A DNA stretch of 64,000 nucleotides from Agromyces sp. S2-1-8 (GTDB taxonomy: Bacteria; Actinomycetota; Actinomycetes; Actinomycetales; Microbacteriaceae), in assembly GCF_021129215.1 (NCBI RefSeq), contig NZ_JAJOLP010000002.1:19624-83623 (forward strand). The letters run 5' to 3'. The notes under the pieces were generated by a model that was not told the DNA's origin, searched no databases, and saw nothing but the letters and a program-made list of their open reading frames with translations. The position numbers and the translations under genes were made by a program. Below, piece by piece: positions 18,167 through 26,079 of the stretch. How positions within the stretch are numbered: the stretch's first letter is position 1; each line of letters starts with the position of its first letter.

Positions 18167-18244
18167 TCTTTCACTTCAGGGACTCCGTCGGCGACGCAAT
18201 CCTTCTCTTTCACTTCAGGGACTCCGTCGGCGACGCAATCCTTC
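18167..18244. repeat. Exact tandem duplication of 39 bp upstream of the DUF1761 gene
   Basis: Copies at 18167-18205 and 18206-18244. On the minus strand each copy reads in frame as KDCVADGVPEVKE, 13 residues, so the frame upstream of the DUF1761 start stays open. The copy next to the gene carries its ribosome binding site. Confidence 0.85.
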
Positions 18245-18757
18245 TTGCAAGTGCTGCCGATGCCCTCACGAACCGTGGGCCGGCACCTGCACTCGGACTG
18301 GCCACCAGGTGTGCGACCGGGTGCCCGCGGGTACGACATGGTGCGCTCCCGGTATCGCGTCGGTGTGGGCAGGGGTGGGTGGCGCGGTCACCGCCGCGCC
18401 ACCCGAGTGAGTGGTCATGCACCAATTCCCCAACCGGTGCACGACCTGAGCCGTCTGACGTGTTTGCCCAAGCCAGACGAATCAATCGTGCCCGGTGCTC
18501 GGCCCTGGCATGCTCAACCGGCGACGGATCAGTACTCGCGACCGGCATGTTCAGTGTCGAGGGTGATGAGGAACCTGGTGCGTTCCGTTGCTACCAAGAG
18601 CCCGAGACACAGATACTGACCGCCGCAGAGATGTCACTGTGGTTCGGAAGTGGGTTCACGCAAGTTTGTGTTGAGGATGACGTTCGTGTGCCGCACTTGG
18701 ACAAGCTGGTGGGCGACTCTTGGCCGGAGTCAGGAATGAGAGAGCCTGGAGCATGTG
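18245..18757. other. Region without a supportable gene
   Basis: About 510 bases. One plus-strand frame (18379-18810) is open but lacks a ribosome binding site and a recognisable protein, and overlaps the better-supported gene at 18758. Nothing else seen. Confidence 0.35.
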
Positions 18758-19282
18758 ATGAGCGACCCCGCCGCGAAAGTCTTGGAGGAAGCCCTTGGCC
18801 GTACTGTTGACCGGCGACTTCGGTGGAGTTTTCGCACGGCGGACAATATGCGTGGCGATCTGCTGCTGACCGGGAAGACGCAGGAAGTGAGCGTTGATCT
18901 CGTGCAGGTTGCGGTCGACCTCGGCGGAACCCATATTCTGGCCCGCCGTAGACGAAAGAACGCTAGGCAACAGCGTGTCGTGTGTAACGGCATTCTCCCG
19001 GACGGACGCGGCTGGCTTTGTGAACTCGTCAAGAATGCACCGCCGAAGAAGCGTGTGAGCTCAGATCGTGGACGACTCGTCACGGGGCCCATCCCCCGAG
19101 CAAGACTGGAGGAACGTACTCGGCTGCTTGCAGAACGGGACCAGCGCCTGGCCGCATGCCGACGCGCAGGCTTCCGGGTCGTGATCACGAAACGGCTCAG
19201 CGATCCAAAACAGAATGCCTACCACATCATTGACATCCTTCAGCGGCTTGAACTAAAGACAACAAGAATGCCGATGAAGTAA
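18758..19282 (+). CDS. Hypothetical basic protein
   Basis: About 174 residues, Arg/Lys-rich (RRRRKNARQQR near residue 65, KNAPPKKR near 93), no membrane segment and no family I recognise. The GGAG at 18748-18751 is 6 nt from the ATG at 18758. The many basic residues would suit nucleic-acid binding, but that is a guess. Confidence 0.45.
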   Translation: MSDPAAKVLEEALGRTVDRRLRWSFRTADNMRGDLLLTGKTQEVSVDLVQVAVDLGGTHILARRRRKNARQQRVVCNGILPDGRGWLCELVKNAPPKKRVSSDRGRLVTGPIPRARLEERTRLLAERDQRLAACRRAGFRVVITKRLSDPKQNAYHIIDILQRLELKTTRMPMK

Positions 19283-19572
19283 CGGACGACGGGACCCGGC
19301 CGAAGCCCCGGGTGCCGGCGTCGACCAGCGCCCAGGTGTGACCGTTTGTTGAACGTTCATCCGGTTCGAAGCTCAGCGTTCTTGAGCTTGGTGCCGGAAG
19401 GGCCCCACTGCTCAGTGCGACGGCGCAGGCCCGTTAGCCGCAGTGTTGCGTCAGCGGATCGCGAGCGTGGCGGATTCTGGGGATCGCTGCAACACGGAGG
19501 AACAAATATGGGCGGGTCCTTTTAGTTATTCCGACATAATCGCGATTATCGGCTGTATTCCGGCGGACCGCC
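19283..19572. other. Gap carrying two motifs found again near 38.4 and 40.4 kb
   Basis: GGACGACGGGACCCGGCCG at 19284-19302 recurs at 38404-38422, and GGCGGATTCTGGGGATCG at 19469-19486 recurs at 40446-40463, there followed by nearly the same bases (GCAACAC ends both). In this gap they are about 165 bp apart and no gene is visible. They may be ends of a lost insertion element or shared regulatory DNA. Confidence 0.55.
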
Positions 19573-20307
19573 CTAGGCTTTGGTGACGCGGCCGTCGAGG
19601 CCTTCGTAGAGATCGAAATTGCGTTCGCCGATCAGCGCGACCAGTGTGTCGAATGCTGTCGTGAGCGGCACTTCGGTAGTCAGATCGTTTGCCTCGAAGG
19701 CCCGAATCGAGGGCAGCGTGTCGTTCAGATCCGCGAGTAGCACGTAGAACTTCTCGTATTGCTCGTCACGTCCCGCAGGATCCTGACGACCAGTGAACAA
19801 TCGCAGCCGCGGGCCCGCGTTGAGGAAGGTCGACTTCCGCCGTAGCGTGCCGTCGCTTTCCGCGCCGACATCGAAGATGAGTAGCGCGGCCAGCACCGCA
19901 TAGGGGAACCGACGATGGAGCGTGACCGCCTCGTTAAGGAGGTCTGCTCGACGGTTCGTCAGGTTCTTCTGAAAGTTCTGGGTCCGGCTGTCCTTGAACA
20001 GAATCGTCTTGACGCTGACGGCGAGGATGAGTCCCGACTCTTCTGTGGCCCAGGTGACGTCGACCTTCTTGGCTCCGATGCCGCCCGCGAGCCGTCGCTC
20101 GGCGCCGCTGCTGCCGTCCACTTCACCGGGGCCGGCAGGACGCGCACCGTCCATGCCGCGCGACCGGAGCTCCGAGGCGACAGCCAATGCAACCGCTGCG
20201 GACAGCTTCTCGTTGTAGTTCTTCTTGGTGGCCTGCGGTGCATCGTCGCGGGGCTTTGATCCACACGAGCGGATGGCGGCGATGAGCCGATCATCAACGG
20301 TTAGCAC
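19573..20307 (-). CDS. Candidate type II restriction endonuclease
   Basis: About 244 residues. GTG at 20307 is chosen: AAGGAG lies 5 nt upstream and the residues further up are the DNA methyltransferase gene in another frame. It overlaps the methyltransferase by 14 bp, the usual arrangement for a restriction-modification pair. The centre (KKVDVTWATEESGLILAVSVKT) looks like a PD-(D/E)XK nuclease core: an Asp, a beta-hairpin, then a strand ending in SVK where ExK is common. The following NFQKNLTNRRADLLNEAVTL block is conserved in related endonucleases as I recall them. Specificity unknown. Confidence 0.65.
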   Translation of the reverse strand: MLTVDDRLIAAIRSCGSKPRDDAPQATKKNYNEKLSAAVALAVASELRSRGMDGARPAGPGEVDGSSGAERRLAGGIGAKKVDVTWATEESGLILAVSVKTILFKDSRTQNFQKNLTNRRADLLNEAVTLHRRFPYAVLAALLIFDVGAESDGTLRRKSTFLNAGPRLRLFTGRQDPAGRDEQYEKFYVLLADLNDTLPSIRAFEANDLTTEVPLTTAFDTLVALIGERNFDLYEGLDGRVTKA

Positions 20308-21952
20308 GTCGGCTCCTTGACTCGCGTCGCCCAGCGAGCGCCGCGCGGGCGTTGCGAAGCTCCGCAACATCGGGGCGTCGCATACCCAGTACTCGGACAA
20401 GTAGAACGTCATCGACGAGCTTCGCCGCTTCCAATACGTTCCCATTGCGGAGCTTCCCGGCGACCTGAGGCCGGATCGCGAGAAGTTCATCGCGAGCATC
20501 CGCAACAGCTGCCGGCGATGGGAGCGCCCAAAGGTCGGCCTCACCGGGCTCGATCTTCAGCATGCCGCCGCCGTATGCGCGGCCAGTGAATTCGGCGGCG
20601 AGCATCGTGACGGAGTTGAGCGCAGCCACGGGCAGCAGCTCGCGTCCCACCTCGCGGTGCTCTGCTGACAGGTAGATGCCGTGGACAGAGTTCAAGTGCA
20701 GCGCACCAGCGCTATTGGTGGTGAGGCGCGGAGTATCCGCGTTCATGTAGGTCAGCAGCAAGTCTGCTTTGGAGACGAGGGGAACACGCCACCAGTCCTT
20801 CCGGACGCGGCACTTATAGGCCATGTGCACTGCATCAGCCTCGCCCTGGGCGATGTACGACAGAGCCGCATCGGACGGATCACCTGACGGGCGGAAAAGC
20901 ATCGTGCGCTTGCCTGCGCGGCCCAGTTCGGTGTGAGCGCGGGTCGAGAACTCCAACCCGCGCAGATGACTCGATCCAGGGGGTGAGAGGCGAAGTACGT
21001 CGCGCGGGCGCAGGCCCAACTCCGCCACGCGTTCCGGGCTGAGAGCGAAGTACTTGTTGTTGCCGGTCACCATGCCGAGCGTGGTCTCGCCCCAGTCCTT
21101 GAGGGCGGTGAAGGTCCCACTCAGGATCAATTTCGAGTAGATGCCAGCCGCCTCCGGGCTGACCGTGGAGCCGGACCATTTTGCCGCGGGATCAGACGGT
21201 GTCCAGGTCGCAGCCATCGGCAGATCGAGTCCGAGCGACGCCGCGTCGGTGATCTGCCGGATACGCGCGTGATCGGTCGAGCCGCCGTAACCATCGGCGA
21301 GGAGCAGTAGTGCCTCCGTTTCCGCCTCCGCGAACACGCGTTCCTCGAACAACACGAGGTCGACTCGTGCGAAGTTCTCGAATAGGAATCGGCGCACGGG
21401 AGCGGCGTAGTTGGCGTGGAGCAGTTCGGCTGGAAGGACGAAACCGAGTCGGCCGCCAGGTTGGAGGCTAAGCGCGCCGTGGACCGTGAAAGCTGCCCAC
21501 GAGGAAGCCAGTCCTGAAAGCGCGACCCCGCCTCTGAGGGAAGCAGAGCGGGCTTTCGCGCGGGCTTCTCCGGAGAAGTCTTGGAAGCGGATGTACGGCG
21601 GATTCCCGATTACGGCTGAGAACTGGGCTGACGCTGGGCTGTCGAAGAAGTCGCCAACCGTCATGTCTACGACGCCGCCCGCATCGGCAACTCGCGTGGC
21701 TCCGACGTCGGCGCTCCACTGATGAAGCTCGACACCATGCACGCGCGGCGATGCAACCCCGAGCTCCTGTAAGCGCGAGACGGCGTGCACTAGAAACTCG
21801 GCGTCGCCGGCAGACGGCTCGAGCACACTGTCGTCCGCGGACCGCACGGCCCAATCGGCGATAAACGAAGCAATCTCTGGAGGTGTGAAGAACGCGCCGC
21901 GAGCTTTTCGAAGGACGGCGCTATCGAGAGGGTCACGCGCGCTGAGAGTCAC
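20294..21952 (-). CDS. N6-adenine DNA methyltransferase of a restriction-modification system
   Basis: 552 residues. N-terminal block KARGAFFTPPEIASFIADWA and LEPSAGDAEFL (SAM-binding motif I) place it in the M.TaqI/Eco57I-like gamma class, and VIGNPPYIRF near residue 116 is the NPPY motif of the adenine methylating site. The C-terminal ~300 residues would recognise the target. The gene overlaps the candidate endonuclease and is likely translated before it, which would protect the host first. GTG at 21952 is the furthest start; its ribosome binding site is weak. Confidence 0.88.
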   Translation of the reverse strand: MTLSARDPLDSAVLRKARGAFFTPPEIASFIADWAVRSADDSVLEPSAGDAEFLVHAVSRLQELGVASPRVHGVELHQWSADVGATRVADAGGVVDMTVGDFFDSPASAQFSAVIGNPPYIRFQDFSGEARAKARSASLRGGVALSGLASSWAAFTVHGALSLQPGGRLGFVLPAELLHANYAAPVRRFLFENFARVDLVLFEERVFAEAETEALLLLADGYGGSTDHARIRQITDAASLGLDLPMAATWTPSDPAAKWSGSTVSPEAAGIYSKLILSGTFTALKDWGETTLGMVTGNNKYFALSPERVAELGLRPRDVLRLSPPGSSHLRGLEFSTRAHTELGRAGKRTMLFRPSGDPSDAALSYIAQGEADAVHMAYKCRVRKDWWRVPLVSKADLLLTYMNADTPRLTTNSAGALHLNSVHGIYLSAEHREVGRELLPVAALNSVTMLAAEFTGRAYGGGMLKIEPGEADLWALPSPAAVADARDELLAIRPQVAGKLRNGNVLEAAKLVDDVLLVRVLGMRRPDVAELRNARAALAGRRESRSRRANR

Positions 21953-22052
21953 AGGTTCATCTTGCCTTGCACAGGTGACGTTGCCGTGCAGGTGGTTCGG
22001 TGCTGCCCGAGATGAATGGAGAGCGATTGTGCTGTTCCGTCCCGGGGCGGCC

Positions 22053-22658
22053 TCAGCTGGAGTGCTGCTCGTGCTCGAGCCGCGCCAGGTGCTCGGCGTG
22101 AGCCAAGATCATAAGTTCGGAGCTCGCGCGGTGCGGGGCGAAGCCGCCTCGCAGATAGGCCTTGGTGAGGCGGCGGATCCGGAGCTCATCGTCGATCGGC
22201 TCGCCGCCCGCCTCGACCCAGGGCAGCATGCCCGGTGCCAGGACGAACATGCTGTCGTCGAGGGTTCGACCGAGCGCGCGCATCGCCGCGGCGCCGTGCT
22301 CAGGCTCGGTCGCCTCGATACTCTCCACGATCGCGAGCGACGAGCGCAGCTCGCGTAGATCCTCGAATTCGTCTTCGTCGAGGCCAGCGAACAGGGCCTC
22401 TCCCACCTCGTAGTGTTCTTGCGATTCCTCGTCGAGTGTTTCGATGATCGCCGGCCCCCAGATGAGCCCGTGCACGCGCACGAAACGGACCCGCGCGACG
22501 GTGGCCTTGCCGACTTCCTGGTCCTCCGAGAGGTCATTGGTCACCTCGTCGAACGCCGCGGACCACCACTCGAGCGCACGGGCCTCAGCGCCGGCCGGTA
22601 GTTCGGCCTCGAGGCGCAAGACGTACGACGTGTAGTGCTCGTCTGGGTGAACCGTCAT
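22053..22658 (-). CDS. Hypothetical acidic cytosolic protein
   Basis: 201 residues, rich in Glu and Asp, no signal peptide or membrane segment, no family recognised. The N-terminus (DEHYTSYVLRLEAELPAGAE) and the spread of conserved-looking helices suggest a compact globular protein. Stand-alone gene between the restriction system and the ART-like gene, divergent from the latter. Confidence 0.5.
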   Translation of the reverse strand: MTVHPDEHYTSYVLRLEAELPAGAEARALEWWSAAFDEVTNDLSEDQEVGKATVARVRFVRVHGLIWGPAIIETLDEESQEHYEVGEALFAGLDEDEFEDLRELRSSLAIVESIEATEPEHGAAAMRALGRTLDDSMFVLAPGMLPWVEAGGEPIDDELRIRRLTKAYLRGGFAPHRASSELMILAHAEHLARLEHEQHSS

Positions 22659-22733
22659 GGGCTGAGCCTAGGAGCCCACCGTGAGCGGTAGCCACACGAC
22701 GGGCATCTGGGCGCCGACTCGTACAGTGGCGGT

Positions 22734-23185
22734 GTGACTCCCGAGGAACTGTCCATGCTGTGCGCCGACCTGCGTGCCGGGAAGGTGCGCCTGTGGCACG
22801 GCGGCGCTCCAGATCTGCGGGTTGGTGAGTATTTGCTGCTCCCGCGGCAACCGGCGCGCGAGGCATGCGGCACGAAATCGCGCAATCAGGCTTTTCGCGC
22901 AACACGGCAGCGGATGATCTGGTGTACGTCACCACAGATCGCCGTCTTGCCGCGGCGATCGCCGCCTACTGGGGTCGACGAGAAGCTGGCAACGGAAGAG
23001 GCTGGCTGTACCGGGTGGAGCTCGACGACGAGCCCCTGGCCCTCGATGATGACTTGCCCCGCGGTCCGTTCATCAGCTTCCAGCTCTCGCGGGCTCGGAT
23101 CGCAGCGGTTCTCGACCGCGGCGTCGATCCGAACGATGCCCGACATGCCCGGGAGCTCGAGCGCTTCGTCAGGTCGATCGGCTGA
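22734..23185 (+). pseudogene. ADP-ribosyltransferase-like gene with a frameshift
   Basis: The first frame (GTG 22734) gives LWHGGAPDLRVGEYLLLP, resembling the start of the ART fold of Arr-type (rifamycin) transferases. The second frame continues with DDLVYVTTDRRLAAAIAAYW, GWLYRVELDDEPLALDDD and a final SFQLSRARIAAVL, again in Arr order: NAD-binding His-Gly, the YVT strand, and a Y-x-V-E strand. The shift lies around 22850-22890. Read with one indel the protein is about 150 residues. Could be a decayed resistance or toxin gene, or an assembly error. Confidence 0.5.
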
Positions 23186-23734
23186 CTACCTCACCCGCTG
23201 GTACGCCTGGACGAACGGGAACACCTTCGTCATGAGCAGCGCGCGGATCTTCCGTCGCTGCGGCGGGGTGATCGCGTCCTTGTCGCGCTTGTTGAACATC
23301 TTGAGCAGGAAGTCGACGTCGACCTCGCCGTCGCCGCCGTTCCACTGATCCGGCGGGAATGCGCCTTCGTCGTACAGGAATTCGAGCAGGGCACGGGTGA
23401 AGTACTCGCTGGTCAACGTGACGAACTTTCCGTCGTTGATCGCGGTGCGGAGCCGGAGCAGATCGCTCAGCACGTTCACCTGCTGGTCGAGCTCCTTGAC
23501 CTCGAACTGGTGAACGCACTTGCTCCCGATCGGGAACAGGACGTTGCCGTTGCGCGTGTTCCTGATCGTGAACAGCTGGACGAGATTGGGCTGCCCGCAC
23601 ACGCACATGCCCAGCCCTCGAGGGTCCTCCTCGAGGCCGTCGACTTCCCACTCGAGCACGGCGTCGGCCCACGTGTTCGCCACCGAATCGTCGATCACCG
23701 CTCGCACGAGCGCTTGGAAGCTGGCCGTCGTCAT
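23186..23734 (-). CDS. Hypothetical protein with a Cys-rich (zinc-finger-like) segment
   Basis: About 182 residues. ATG 23734 (MTTASFQALVRAV) is preferred to a start 17 codons earlier. GMCVCGQPNLVQLFTIRNTR followed by GSKCVHQF gives C-x-C and a third Cys about 25 residues on, a possible metal site in a beta-hairpin. The rest is helical. Such proteins with one treble-clef-like segment are common on actinobacterial plasmids, function unknown. It lies downstream of the transfer operon but beyond its terminator. Confidence 0.5.
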   Translation of the reverse strand: MTTASFQALVRAVIDDSVANTWADAVLEWEVDGLEEDPRGLGMCVCGQPNLVQLFTIRNTRNGNVLFPIGSKCVHQFEVKELDQQVNVLSDLLRLRTAINDGKFVTLTSEYFTRALLEFLYDEGAFPPDQWNGGDGEVDVDFLLKMFNKRDKDAITPPQRRKIRALLMTKVFPFVQAYQRVR

Positions 23735-23788
23735 CCCGTGACTGTACACGCGGAGGACAGGCCGTAGGTCGTTTCCGCCGGGCATGAA

Positions 23789-23817
23789 GAAGGGCCCGAG
23801 CGATGCTCGGGCCCTTC
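23789..23817. terminator. Strong hairpin ending the transfer operon
   Basis: GAAGGGCCCGAGC, loop GAT, GCTCGGGCCCTTC: 13 perfect base pairs, 14 bp after the DUF4913 stop on the minus strand. Confidence 0.8.
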
Positions 23818-23830
23818 CGCGCTGAATCCG

Positions 23831-24292
23831 TCAGCCAGCGACCTTCCGAAGGTCGGGGAACAGCCCTGCCGGCGGTGCCGTGTAGGGCAGCGGTTCGCCG
23901 GGTTCGTTCTGATCCTTCGAGGCCATGAACGGCCCTTGCGGGTCGAGCAGCATCCGCATGTGGTGGTCGGCGTGGTCGCGCCACCAGACGGATGCCCCGG
24001 TCACACCGTCGAGGCGCAGGTGCTCCCACGCCCGCCAGAGCGCGTCGAGCCGGCTCACAGCCTCGGGGTAGCTCCACCAGTCGGCCGCCCACCGGTTCGC
24101 GGCCTGCGGGCCGACGAGGCGACGGTAGGAGGTGACCAGCTTCTCGCGCACGAACTCGTCGACCGAGCCGTAGTAGGTCTGCGGCACATCCTCGTCGACA
24201 GCGGGGTCATGCGTGACCGGCTTCTCGTCGACGTCGACGACGTGCTGCTCGAGCTCGGTCGTCTCGTCTTCGTCCCACTCTGCGACGCTCAT
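23831..24292 (-). CDS. DUF4913 protein
   Basis: 153 residues. After an acidic 40-residue N-terminus, the pattern FVREKLVTSYRRLV, WAADWWSYPEAVSRL, ALWRAWEHLRLDG, WWRDHADHHMRMLL and GPF matches DUF4913, a family tied to actinobacterial conjugative plasmids and always near the coupling protein. Last gene of the transfer operon; its ATG overlaps the coupling-protein stop (ATGA). Role unknown, perhaps an accessory of the coupling protein. Confidence 0.85.
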   Translation of the reverse strand: MSVAEWDEDETTELEQHVVDVDEKPVTHDPAVDEDVPQTYYGSVDEFVREKLVTSYRRLVGPQAANRWAADWWSYPEAVSRLDALWRAWEHLRLDGVTGASVWWRDHADHHMRMLLDPQGPFMASKDQNEPGEPLPYTAPPAGLFPDLRKVAG

Positions 24293-26079
24293 GCTTCAAC
24301 CTCCACAGTCTCGTCCGCGACAGGCGGCCGCGACGCGATCGGCGCCGACGCCGCCAGCTCGGGGTCGTGCGCTGCGATCGATGCGGCGATCGCGTCCTTG
24401 TACTCGCCCCTGAAGGCGGGAAGAGTCTCGACCATCGTTGCCGGGGAGCCCGACGTGAAGACGATGGCCCGCCACTCAGGAAGGGCGGCGAGCTGCGACG
24501 CGTCGAGGATCCGGTCACGGCGCAGCTGGTGGCTCGTCGAGCGGACGCCCTTGTTGTACGACACCGACGCGGTTTCCATGTCGTAGTCGCCGATGAGCTC
24601 GGAGAGTTCGCGCAGGAACTCGGCTTCGCTGACACCGCCGAGGTAGACCTTCGTGTTCGATGCGCTCCACAGCTTCCGCATGCCTTCGCGGCCGAACACC
24701 TCGACGCCCTGCGACCAGGACTGGAACAGCGACATGATCGGGATGCCTCGCGAGCCGAAGTGCGAGTAAAGGTCGGGCAGGTTGCGCCAGCGGCACACGT
24801 TCGCGGCCTCGTCGAGGATCCCGAGCAGCGGCACCGAGAGGCGGCCGCCGCGCTGCCGGGTCGCGAGCTCTTCTGCGGCCTCGATCGTCGCCGCGGTGAG
24901 CGCGGTAACGAGCGGGCCGGCCGAGCCCTGCCCTTCCTTCGAGAGCGAGTACAGCGTGCCGGTGCCGGCACGCACGAACGCATCCGGGTCGAACTGCGGC
25001 CGCCGGTCGCCGACCACGCTTCCGCCGATCGGGCTGACCCACTTCGAGATGCCCGAGTTCGTCAGGCACGCCGCCATCTGGCGGGCGGTGCCGTACACGC
25101 CGTCGCGCTGCTTCTCCGTGAGCGTCGCGTAGCCGCGGAGCCGCTGCGACAGCAGCTCGTAGCCGTGCTGACGGAGCGTCGTCGACGGCTCGAGGTCGAG
25201 CGGATCCGTGAGCCAGGTGTAGACCTGCAGAATCGACTTCTCGCCGAGCGCCGCGGCGAGCAGCATGTCGGCAAAGAGGTTCTGGCCCTCCGAGTCGAAG
25301 TAGTTATCCGTCGTGCTCCCGGCCGAGCGGGTGCCGGACGCGAAGTGCTGTGCGAGCTTGGCCGCGCGGGTGTCGTCGACGACGTAGCTCAGCGGGTTCC
25401 ACCACCAGGTGGGTTCCTCGAGCGCGACGCCCTGCGGGTCGAAGACCCACACCTCCCCCACCGTGGCGCGAGGGTCGCGCGTCGCGTCGAGCACGTCGCG
25501 CTTGTTCGACGTCGTGACGACGGCGCCGGGCGCGGCCATGATCGCGGGGATGACGAGCGCGGTCGACTTGCCGACGCGGGGGCCGGCGATGCCGATCATC
25601 ATCCACTCCCACAGGGAGTAGATCATCTGGCCCGACTGCACCGTGACGCCGATGGGGACGCCCGGCGATGCAACGCCCAGCCGCTTGGCGGATGCCTCCG
25701 CGCCCTTGCGGGTGACTCGAGTGAGGTCTCGGCTGCCGGCGAGGTAGCGGGCGGCGCCGTCGACGCGCGTGCGCTTCTTGCTCGAGCGGACCGCCGCCCA
25801 GGCGAACATACCGCCGATCGCGAGCACGACGACGGCGAAGACGATCGCGAGCCAGATCGCGGCCGCAGGCCACACGACGGTGCCCTTGCGGAGCCCGTTC
25901 AGCACCTCGAACGGGTCGGCCGGAAGATCCGGGTTCACGCCGCTCAGCTGCGAGCCGAGCGCGATCGCCGCCCAGAGGACGCCGACGACTGCGAACAGCA
26001 CGAGCAGCAGCACAAGCAACGCGATCGTGCTCGTGTTCGTACGGCCCGGCTCGGTGCGCCGGTTCGCCTGCCCGCCCAT
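24289..26079 (-). CDS. VirD4/TraG-type coupling protein
   Basis: About 596 residues. Two N-terminal TM helices (~14-42 and ~67-95) anchor a cytosolic hexameric ATPase: Walker A GPRVGKST, then TTSNKRDVLDATRD, Walker B near LLGILDEAANVCRW, and SLFQSWSQG, all in the TraD/VirD4 order. It would hand the relaxase-DNA complex to the secretion channel. ATG 26079 is chosen because it overlaps the upstream stop (TGATG) and starts just before the TM region; the longer frame merely runs into the neighbour. Confidence 0.9.
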   Translation of the reverse strand: MGGQANRRTEPGRTNTSTIALLVLLLVLFAVVGVLWAAIALGSQLSGVNPDLPADPFEVLNGLRKGTVVWPAAAIWLAIVFAVVVLAIGGMFAWAAVRSSKKRTRVDGAARYLAGSRDLTRVTRKGAEASAKRLGVASPGVPIGVTVQSGQMIYSLWEWMMIGIAGPRVGKSTALVIPAIMAAPGAVVTTSNKRDVLDATRDPRATVGEVWVFDPQGVALEEPTWWWNPLSYVVDDTRAAKLAQHFASGTRSAGSTTDNYFDSEGQNLFADMLLAAALGEKSILQVYTWLTDPLDLEPSTTLRQHGYELLSQRLRGYATLTEKQRDGVYGTARQMAACLTNSGISKWVSPIGGSVVGDRRPQFDPDAFVRAGTGTLYSLSKEGQGSAGPLVTALTAATIEAAEELATRQRGGRLSVPLLGILDEAANVCRWRNLPDLYSHFGSRGIPIMSLFQSWSQGVEVFGREGMRKLWSASNTKVYLGGVSEAEFLRELSELIGDYDMETASVSYNKGVRSTSHQLRRDRILDASQLAALPEWRAIVFTSGSPATMVETLPAFRGEYKDAIAASIAAHDPELAASAPIASRPPVADETVEVEA

